Shown here: piece by piece, positions 58,042 to 64,000 of the stretch
How the letters are laid out: the number at the start of each line of letters is the position of its first letter
Numbering within the stretch: position 1 is the stretch's first letter
NCBI RefSeq assembly: GCF_943736985.1
Contig: NZ_CALSFS010000008.1
Span: 1 to 64,000 of the forward strand
Source: Clostridium sp. Marseille-Q2269
GTDB taxonomy: Bacteria; Bacillota; Clostridia; Clostridiales; Clostridiaceae
DNA: 64,000 nucleotides
Reading direction: 5' to 3'
Made by a program: the position numbers and the translations under genes
Notes under the pieces: model-generated
What the model saw: the letters and a program-made list of their open reading frames with translations, nothing else
The model's database searches: none
Told to the model about the DNA's origin: nothing

Positions 58042-59076
58042 TTATTCTTTACGACTGAAAAATCCACATTTCCATGCTATTAATATAAGCGCTAACATTA
58101 TTACTGCAAGTAAAAAATATGATTTTTGATTACTTATTTGCATAGCTATTATAGCAAAGCTTCCTAATACAGCACTTATTAAATACATTATTATAACTGC
58201 TTGCCGTTGAGTTAATCCCATATCTAAGAGTCTATGATGAAGATGTCCTCTATCTGCTTGCATTATTGGCTTTCCATTTATCTTTCTTCTAATCATAGCA
58301 AATAAGGTATCATATATAGGCAATCCAAGTGCTAATATTGGTACAACTATAGCAAATGCTGTAGCAGATTTAATAGCTCCTTCTATAGATATAGCTGCTA
58401 ACAAAAATCCTAAAAGTTGTGACCCTGTATCTCCCATAAATATTGATGCAGGATTAAAATTATATGGTAAAAATCCTAATATAGAACCACTTAATATACT
58501 AGTTAATATGGCCGCTTCCCATCTTTGGTTTAATATGGCTATCACAAACATGGTAATGCATGAAATTAATGCAACCCCTGCTGCTAATCCGTCAAGTCCA
58601 TCTATTAAATTTAGAGCATTAGTTATACCTATTACCCATACTATAGTTATAGGTATAGCAAAAGCATGTAATCCTACATATAAAGTAGATTGATTAAAGG
58701 GATTTGTTATGAATTCTATTTTTAATCCACACAGTATTATACAAATAGCTGCAACTAGTTGAAATATAATTTTCTTTATAGGAGACATATCATATTTATC
58801 ATCAATAAATCCCCCTATAACTATAACAGTTGCCCCTAATATTATACCTGCTTCTTGTAAGGTCAAAGGACCTTTTTTAAATATTAAAGCAATTATAAAA
58901 GATATATATATTGCTATACCTCCTAAAAGTGGTATTGGCTTTTTATGAATTTTTCTTTTATCTTTAGGTATATCTACTACACCTAATATAACTGCAATTT
59001 TTTTTATTATAGGTGTTAAAACAACTGATAGTACTATAGCTGTAATAGCTCCAATTATGTACAATTTTGTATTCAT
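58042..59076 (-). CDS. MraY/WecA-family undecaprenyl-phosphate sugar-1-phosphate transferase
   Basis: A 344-residue protein with about ten membrane segments. Conserved cytoplasmic loops: DKRKIHKKPIPLLGG, GGFIDDKYDMSPIKK, NALNLIDGLDGLAAGV, FMGDTGSQLLGF and GHLHHRLLDMG. The DGLDGL and HLHHRL motifs mark the WecA/TagO/RgpG branch. It transfers GlcNAc-1-P to undecaprenyl phosphate, beginning teichoic-acid-like or capsular polymer synthesis. Directly before wecB. Confidence 0.92.
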   Translation of the reverse strand: MNTKLYIIGAITAIVLSVVLTPIIKKIAVILGVVDIPKDKRKIHKKPIPLLGGIAIYISFIIALIFKKGPLTLQEAGIILGATVIVIGGFIDDKYDMSPIKKIIFQLVAAICIILCGLKIEFITNPFNQSTLYVGLHAFAIPITIVWVIGITNALNLIDGLDGLAAGVALISCITMFVIAILNQRWEAAILTSILSGSILGFLPYNFNPASIFMGDTGSQLLGFLLAAISIEGAIKSATAFAIVVPILALGLPIYDTLFAMIRRKINGKPIMQADRGHLHHRLLDMGLTQRQAVIIMYLISAVLGSFAIIAMQISNQKSYFLLAVIMLALILIAWKCGFFSRKE

Positions 59077-59119
59077 TATAAAACTCTCCTTAATCTAATT
59101 ACAGGATTTACTATCTTAT

Positions 59120-59608
59120 TTAATATGAACCATCACCACTTAATGAATCATCATTTCTTATCCATTCTATAACTTCTATAATTCTAAATTCTTTTTTGGA
59201 ATCTCTTATTACTATTTTATCAATACCAGAGTTTATTATAAATCTTTTGCATAATGAACATGGTGCTGCATTTTCAACATATTTTTCAGTATTGTATTCC
59301 TTACCAACTAAGTACATAGTTGATGCTATCATATCTTGCCTTCTAGCTGATATAATGGCATTCTGTTCTGCATGAACAGATCTACACAGTTCATATCTAG
59401 TTCCACGAGGCACTTTTAGTTGTTCTCTTTTACAATATCCTAAATCACAACAATTCTTTCTTCCTCTAGGTGCTCCTGTATATCCAGTTGCCATTATTTC
59501 ATCATTTTTTACTATTATGGCAGCAAAATTTCTTCTAAGACATGTACCTCTTTCTAAAACAGTTTCACATATATCCAAATAATAATTATTCTTATCTATT
59601 CTATTCAT
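59120..59608 (-). CDS. dCMP deaminase (ComEB-like)
   Basis: Start ATG (59608) behind GGAGGG; an earlier ATG four codons upstream overlaps the site. About 162 residues. Zinc motif: His-Ala-Glu in SVHAEQNAIISA, and Pro-Cys-x-x-Cys in CSLCKRFIINSGIDKIV. Also TGYTGAPRGRKNCCDLGYCKRE. It deaminates dCMP to dUMP for dTMP synthesis. Length and motifs match the dCMP deaminase family, not cytidine deaminase. Confidence 0.9.
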   Translation of the reverse strand: MNRIDKNNYYLDICETVLERGTCLRRNFAAIIVKNDEIMATGYTGAPRGRKNCCDLGYCKREQLKVPRGTRYELCRSVHAEQNAIISARRQDMIASTMYLVGKEYNTEKYVENAAPCSLCKRFIINSGIDKIVIRDSKKEFRIIEVIEWIRNDDSLSGDGSY

Positions 59609-59855
59609 TAATCCCTCCATATATAATATAAATAAAAATTCAATGCTAACTATACTTTATTCTATAATAAAACCCGAATAATTAAAAGTATTTAAACTGA
59701 TTTTAGAGAAATTACTATATAAAAGCAATTTGTCAGTTATAGTGTACTCTCTTTAAAAATATATACTAAAATTTAAAAAAGTAATTATTGTTATAAATGT
59801 TTTATTTTTTAATAAATAAACATGATCAAAAACAATCAATATAATATAATATAAT
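59609..59855. other. Intergenic region between upp and the dCMP deaminase gene
   Basis: AT-rich spacer with the upp terminator to its left. A weak promoter for the deaminase may be TTGCTT, 17 nt, TAAAAT on the minus strand at about 59706-59734. No gene is visible. Confidence 0.35.
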
Positions 59856-59896
59856 AAAAATAAGAACAACAGAATTTTTCTGTTGTTCTTATTTTT
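59856..59896 (-). terminator. Terminator after upp
   Basis: A 19-bp perfect stem AAAAATAAGAACAACAGAA with a 3-nt loop; T-rich in both directions. Confidence 0.85.
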
Positions 59897-59934
59897 ATTA
59901 TTAGTATGTAAATACCTTTTAAATTCAACTTTTA

Positions 59935-60564
59935 TTATTTTGTACCAAACAATCTATCTCCTGCATCTCCTAAACCTGGAACCACATATCCTTTTTCATT
60001 TAGTTTTTCATCTACAGAAGCTACATATATATCTACATCTGGATGTCCATCCATAACTTCTTTTATTCCTTCTGGAGCTGCTACAAGACACATTAATCTT
60101 ATATGCTTTGCACCTTTTTCTTTTAATAATGTTATAGCATCTTTTGCAGATCCTCCTGTAGCAAGCATTGGATCTGTAACAATTACATCTCTGTCCCCAA
60201 TGTCTTGAGGTAGTTTGCAGAAATATTCTACAGGTTTTAAGGTCTCTTCATCTCTATAAAGTCCTATATGTCCTACTTTTGCTGCTGGTATTAATCTAGT
60301 CATTCCACCAACCATTCCAAGTCCTGCTCTTAATATTGGAACTATAGCTACTTTTTTACCTGATAACATTTTGCATTTTGTTTTACAAATAGGAGTCTCT
60401 ATTTCAACTTCCTTTAGTTGTAAATCTCTTGTAACTTCATATGCCATAAGCATAGCTACTTCTTCTACCAATTCTCTAAAATCTTTAGAACCAGTGTTTT
60501 TATCTCTAATTAAGGATAATTTATGAAGAATTAATGGATGTGCTATTTGTGTTACTTTACTCAT
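59935..60564 (-). CDS. upp: Uracil phosphoribosyltransferase
   Basis: A 209-residue enzyme making UMP from uracil and PRPP. Signatures: [64 protein letters not shown] and [22 protein letters not shown] (PRPP loop), and the C-terminal [16 protein letters not shown]. Start ATG behind TAGGAGG. In an operon with rpiB upstream, an order common in Firmicutes. Confidence 0.97.
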   Translation of the reverse strand: MSKVTQIAHPLILHKLSLIRDKNTGSKDFRELVEEVAMLMAYEVTRDLQLKEVEIETPICKTKCKMLSGKKVAIVPILRAGLGMVGGMTRLIPAAKVGHIGLYRDEETLKPVEYFCKLPQDIGDRDVIVTDPMLATGGSAKDAITLLKEKGAKHIRLMCLVAAPEGIKEVMDGHPDVDIYVASVDEKLNEKGYVVPGLGDAGDRLFGTK

Positions 60565-60592
60565 TTATATTTTCCTCCTAGTTATGTTTATA

Positions 60593-61030
60593 TTATTTTT
60601 CTAATTCCATCATTTTATTGATTCTGTTTTCATGTCTTCCACCTTGGAACTCAGCATTTAAAAAACTATCTACTATATCTAATGCTAAACCTACTCCTAC
60701 AACTCTTTGTCCTAGGGCTAATATATTAGCATTATTGTGTTCTCTACATGCATGAGCACTGAAAGTGTCACCACATAAAGCTGCTCTAATTCCCTTAACT
60801 TTATTTGCAGCTATGCTTATACCAATACCTGTTCCACATACTAATATTCCAAAATCAAATTCTTTTGCTACAACCTTTTCTGCAACTTTTTTTGCATAGT
60901 CTGGGTAATCACAAGATTCTTCTGTATATGTACCAAAATCTTGTATTTGTATTCCTTTACCTTCTAAATGTTTTATTATTTCATTCTTCAAAGGTAATCC
61001 TGCATGATCGCTTCCTAAAGCTATTTTCAT
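60593..61030 (-). CDS. rpiB: Ribose 5-phosphate isomerase B
   Basis: A 145-residue LacA/RpiB protein: ALGSDHAGLPLKNEIIKHLEGKG, SCDYPDYAKKVAEKV, LVCGTGIGISIAANKVKGIRAALC with the catalytic Cys, and CREHNNANILALGQRVVG. It interconverts ribose 5-phosphate and ribulose 5-phosphate. Start ATG behind GGAGGTG. Confidence 0.96.
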   Translation of the reverse strand: MKIALGSDHAGLPLKNEIIKHLEGKGIQIQDFGTYTEESCDYPDYAKKVAEKVVAKEFDFGILVCGTGIGISIAANKVKGIRAALCGDTFSAHACREHNNANILALGQRVVGVGLALDIVDSFLNAEFQGGRHENRINKMMELEK

Positions 61031-61086
61031 TTAAAACACCTCCATATTATTTATAATTTTGCAAAAAAAGAAGATAAACCACTTAT

Positions 61087-61539
61087 TTAGTTATGTCTAT
61101 CTTCTTTTAATTTTTTTAATAATAATAAAATAATATTTTTTAATTGGTTATAAGTATTTCTATATACCTCTATGTCTCCACCAAATGGGTCTAAGATTTC
61201 TCCTTTTTCTCCTACATATTCAGTTATGCAAAAAATTCTACTACTATCATCTTGAGATAAATTACACAATAAATCCTTGCCTGAATATGTCATAGTTAAT
61301 ATTAAATCTGATTGATCTAATATGTCTTCATCTAATTGAACTGCTTCTCTATTAGATAGGTCTATATTCATATCTTCATTAATTATTTTACAAGCGTTAC
61401 TTGACGAAACACTTCCTGGCACCACAGCTATTCCTGCTGATTTAGCAGTAACATCTTCTATATGGTTTAAATGATTAAATATAGCTTCTGCCATAAAACT
61501 TCTACAAGTATTTCCTGTACAAACAAATAATATGTTCAT
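61087..61539 (-). CDS. Low-molecular-weight protein arginine/tyrosine phosphatase (YwlE-like)
   Basis: A 150-residue phosphatase, active-site loop CTGNTCR at residues 7-13 (CX5R), and a general-acid Asp region ILDPFGGDIEVY. The Thr in the loop (CTGNTCR) is the residue that favours phosphoarginine in YwlE homologues, so arginine phosphatase activity is possible (inference). Position next to a Sua5-type gene and rpiB matches the ywlC-ywlE-ywlF series of Bacillus. Start ATG behind TAGGAGG. Confidence 0.88.
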   Translation of the reverse strand: MNILFVCTGNTCRSFMAEAIFNHLNHIEDVTAKSAGIAVVPGSVSSSNACKIINEDMNIDLSNREAVQLDEDILDQSDLILTMTYSGKDLLCNLSQDDSSRIFCITEYVGEKGEILDPFGGDIEVYRNTYNQLKNIILLLLKKLKEDRHN

Positions 61540-61548
61540 TAGTACCTC

Positions 61549-62604
61549 CTAATCTAAATTTATAATATCATAGCCTGCTGATTTTTTTAATCTATTCATT
61601 ATGGCTACTCCCATGTCTTTCTCATCAAATGCCTCAGATAAAATTAAATCTACATTTTTTTCATCAAAACTTCTTAAAACATAAAACAGATTGTGAGCAA
61701 TAGTACTTAAATCTTTTCTGCTACCTATGGAAACTACCTCTCCCTGTTTATAATTGCCTCTAGTTTCATCTGTAGCTATAATTCCTACTCTCTTTTTTGC
61801 ATCTATATAATTTTGCACTATTTCATTAATTTTTTCAATAGTTTTATTTAAATCCCCTTTAACTATTTTCAATGGAGCTTTGGGTGCATAATGTCTATAT
61901 TTCATACCTGGGGCCTTTGGTCTTAAGTCTTTACTAGGCTTTTTCATTATAGCTGGATCAATATATATATTTGGATCTACTTCTTTTAACATTTCTAATG
62001 TTATTCCACCTGGTCTTAGAACACAAGGCTCATCCACTGTACAATCTATTACAGTAGATTCAACACCTACTTCAGAAATTTCTCCACCTAATATTACATC
62101 TACTTTACCATGTAGATCCTCTATACAAGTTTCTACATCTGTTGGACTAGGCTTCCCTGATAAATTTGCAGAAGGAGCGGCTATGGGCACACCTGCCTTA
62201 GAAATAAGTTTGGCTGCTATTTTATTAGATGGCATCCTAATTCCTATACTATCTAACCCTGCACTAGTTTCATTGGGTATTATATCTTTTTTCTTTAATA
62301 TAATTGTCATGGGACCAGGCCAAAATCTATCCATTAATTTTTGAGCTATAGGAGATATATCCTCAACCAAATTCTTTATATCTTCTATATGACCTATATG
62401 AGCTATCAATGGATTATCTTGTGGTCTTCCTTTGGCTACAAATATCTTTTTTACTGCATCTTTATCCAAAGCATTAGCTCCTAGTCCATAAACTGTTTCT
62501 GTGGGAAATGCTACAAGGCCTCCTTGTCTTAATACATTTCCAGCTTGGCTTATAACATCTTCATCTATATTGTTCTCATCTAATTTAATAACCTTTGTTT
62601 CCAT
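61549..62604 (-). CDS. ywlC: L-threonylcarbamoyladenylate synthase (Sua5/YwlC type)
   Basis: A 351-residue protein. N-terminal YrdC domain: GGLVAFPTETVYGLGANALD, KGRPQDNPLIAHIG, FWPGPMTIILKK, AAPSANLSGKPSPTDV; followed by a Sua5 C-terminal domain (GITLEMLKEVD, then LRPKAPGMKYRHYAPKAPLKIV). It makes threonylcarbamoyl-AMP from threonine, bicarbonate and ATP, the first step of t6A. TsaE and TsaB, encoded at 4927-6095, act later in the same pathway. Start ATG behind GGTGG. Confidence 0.93.
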   Translation of the reverse strand: METKVIKLDENNIDEDVISQAGNVLRQGGLVAFPTETVYGLGANALDKDAVKKIFVAKGRPQDNPLIAHIGHIEDIKNLVEDISPIAQKLMDRFWPGPMTIILKKKDIIPNETSAGLDSIGIRMPSNKIAAKLISKAGVPIAAPSANLSGKPSPTDVETCIEDLHGKVDVILGGEISEVGVESTVIDCTVDEPCVLRPGGITLEMLKEVDPNIYIDPAIMKKPSKDLRPKAPGMKYRHYAPKAPLKIVKGDLNKTIEKINEIVQNYIDAKKRVGIIATDETRGNYKQGEVVSIGSRKDLSTIAHNLFYVLRSFDEKNVDLILSEAFDEKDMGVAIMNRLKKSAGYDIINLD

Positions 62605-62625
62605 AATGAACCACCATCCTAAGTT

Positions 62626-63345
62626 TTATAATAATTTTATTATAATAAGTCCCGCAATAACACCCACTATCATGTAAAAATATGAAGTGATTTTATCACC
62701 TAAATTTCTTGATTCTGGAATCATTTCAGCACATACCACATAAATCATTATTCCTGAAGCTAATGCTAAGAGTATACTTAAAAAATTTTTAGATATATTA
62801 GCAATATAAGAACCTAAGAGTACACCAAACAATGTAGGAATTGCAGTAAGAAAAACATAAAACAAAGTTTTACTCTTTTTTTCATTGGATGCTATTAAAG
62901 GAGTGGCCACTGCTATACCTTCTGGTATATCATGTATGGATATAATAATTGCCATTTTAAGACCTAATCTATTTCCTGCTTGAAACCCAACTCCCATTAA
63001 AATCCCCTCTGGGAAATTGTGCAATATGAGACCTAAAGCTGTCATAAAAGCTACCTTTTTATGCATATTTATGTCTATGCTGTTTGTATTTTTATCAATA
63101 AAATATACAATTAGTATACCTATTATTAAAAAAATTAAAACTCCAGAGTAGTTCCATGTGTTTAAGGCTTCTGGTATTAAATCAAAAACTACTACAGACA
63201 ACATAAGCCCTGCTGAAAAGCCCATAAATTTACACAGAAGTTTTTCAGAAGGATTTTTTAAAGACGTTCCTATTACAGCTCCTATCATTGTTCCTGACAA
63301 AGATATAATAGTTCCTATTACAATAATAAATAAAAATTTACTCAA
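62626..63345 (-). CDS. ZIP family metal ion transporter
   Basis: Start TTG at 63345 behind AAAGGTGA; an earlier start 18 codons upstream is unsupported. About 239 residues with seven or eight membrane segments. Family metal-binding helices: HNFPEGILMGVGFQAG and SIHDIPEGIAVATPL (the His-x-x-x-Glu motifs). Transports zinc or other divalent metals, direction depending on the family member. It lies just upstream of the Sua5-type gene. Confidence 0.88.
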   Translation of the reverse strand: MSKFLFIIVIGTIISLSGTMIGAVIGTSLKNPSEKLLCKFMGFSAGLMLSVVVFDLIPEALNTWNYSGVLIFLIIGILIVYFIDKNTNSIDINMHKKVAFMTALGLILHNFPEGILMGVGFQAGNRLGLKMAIIISIHDIPEGIAVATPLIASNEKKSKTLFYVFLTAIPTLFGVLLGSYIANISKNFLSILLALASGIMIYVVCAEMIPESRNLGDKITSYFYMIVGVIAGLIIIKLL

Positions 63346-63404
63346 AAAATCACCTTTTTTTATTGTTTCCATATGATATTTATTATTGTAATCTATCAAA
63401 TATT

Positions 63405-64000
63405 CTAATCAATCTGAATTTCTTTTCTAAGTTCTTTTATTTTTTCTATGCAGTCCTCTGTAAAGTGTGCATATACACACGTTCTATATAGTGCATCTAA
63501 CAAATAATACTTTTTAAGTCCACCTCTGCGTACAATTGTATAGTAAAAGTTTTTTTCAGGATCAATTCTTTTTAGTTTATAATAAAAGCTTGCAACATAA
63601 TTGTGATATTTAAGAAATTTTTCATTAACTTTTATTATTTTATTATTTCTAAGTGTTGCTGTTGTTAACAATATTATCTTAAAATCTTCTATATCATATA
63701 TATTGTTATATTTTTCTATGTGAACCAGTGATACTTTATCACAAGCTATGTTTAATTTTCTATCTAATATACCCAGTACAATTTTCAATCTATTATTAGA
63801 ATATTGGAATTTTAATTTTTCTCTATCTACTCTAATTATTACTGCTATTACTATTAATACTTCGATTATAACTAAATAAGCCAAGTAAAAAATATTATTA
63901 AAATTGTTATACAAATACAAAATTAGAGGTAATAGGATAAAAATAAAGCTCATAATCACAATAAATCTTTCATAAGATCTCTTTTGATTTCTAAGGCCTT
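63405..64000 (-). CDS. Membrane protein of unknown function, 5' end beyond the window
   Basis: The frame is open to the right edge; the first in-frame candidate start is a GTG at 63959 without a ribosome site, and codons upstream (RNQKRSYERFIVI) look coding, so the gene probably begins outside. It has two membrane segments (SFIFILLPLILYLY, FYLAYLVIIEVLIVIAVII), then a soluble domain with DREKLKFQYSNNRLKIVLGILDRKLNIACDKV. The architecture (two helices then a beta-rich domain) resembles PH-like membrane proteins in general; I do not recognise it. Confidence 0.55.
   Translation of the reverse strand, partial: GLRNQKRSYERFIVIMSFIFILLPLILYLYNNFNNIFYLAYLVIIEVLIVIAVIIRVDREKLKFQYSNNRLKIVLGILDRKLNIACDKVSLVHIEKYNNIYDIEDFKIILLTTATLRNNKIIKVNEKFLKYHNYVASFYYKLKRIDPEKNFYYTIVRRGGLKKYYLLDALYRTCVYAHFTEDCIEKIKELRKEIQID

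Overview
The window is a low-GC Clostridium chromosome segment (Clostridium sensu stricto; the gene order and protein sequences resemble the C. botulinum/sporogenes/tetani relatives, but the species is an inference). The evidence is very AT-rich DNA, strong AGGAGG-type ribosome sites, frequent TTG/GTG starts, sporulation genes (spoIID, spoIIQ, spoIIID, yyaC), T-box and riboswitch leaders, and a raiA-type noncoding RNA next to hpf. I see no rRNA, CRISPR array, transposase or intact prophage; nearly everything is vertical core genome.

Layout. 1-1100 is a scar: a fragment of a 2-keto-3-deoxygluconate permease gene runs directly into the 5' half of a tRNA-Trp gene, followed by a decayed FAD oxidoreductase gene. 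1187-3434 holds surface/envelope genes (zinc ribbon protein, bactofilin-like membrane protein, orphan metal-binding lipoprotein). 3634-6546 is a double HD-domain protein followed by tsaE-tsaB-rimI. 6721-12386 has tyrS, a small P-loop protein, an AlbA_2-type ATP-binding protein, an ORF-free structured island of about 750 nt, and a TGS-domain nucleoside kinase. 12510-14730 has a DUF421/DUF4363 pair and fba. 14837-18724 has ndpA, a frameshifted CYTH-domain gene, DUF5685, a DnaJ-domain protein and a membrane protein. 18778-22174 has tRNA-Gln, a rhodanese protein and a T-box-controlled leuS.

22322-31634 has a small (p)ppGpp synthetase, a DUF2225 protein, a phosphoesterase, a flagellar-export-like pair, ribU under an FMN riboswitch, tex and an M28 peptidase. 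31782-41956 holds prfB (with the programmed frameshift), secA, hpf with an upstream raiA RNA, comFC, a ComFA-like gene, recD2 and metK under a SAM-I riboswitch. Five tRNAs (Thr-Tyr-Val-Thr-Tyr) follow.

43046-49543 is a sporulation and cell-wall block: yyaC, mbl, spoIIID, spoIIQ (with a good sigma-F promoter), spoIID, murA, ywmB. 49739-56394 is the complete ATP synthase operon atpIBEFHAGDC. 56871-64000 holds wecB, a MraY/WecA-family transferase, dCMP deaminase, upp, rpiB, a low-molecular-weight phosphatase, a Sua5-type threonylcarbamoyl-AMP synthase, a ZIP transporter and the end of an unrecognised membrane protein.

Functional links: tsaE, tsaB and the Sua5-type gene all serve tRNA t6A synthesis. 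The phosphatase, rpiB, upp, dCMP deaminase, undecaprenyl-phosphate sugar transferase, wecB and atp genes form one long minus-strand series, as in Bacillus. The most interesting unexplained sequence is the structured, protein-free island at about 9971-10727. Other notable items are the tRNA-Trp/permease junction, a DUF4363 gene whose start codon appears to be ATC, a possible RNA switch in the fba leader, and a catalytically incomplete ComFA-like gene.
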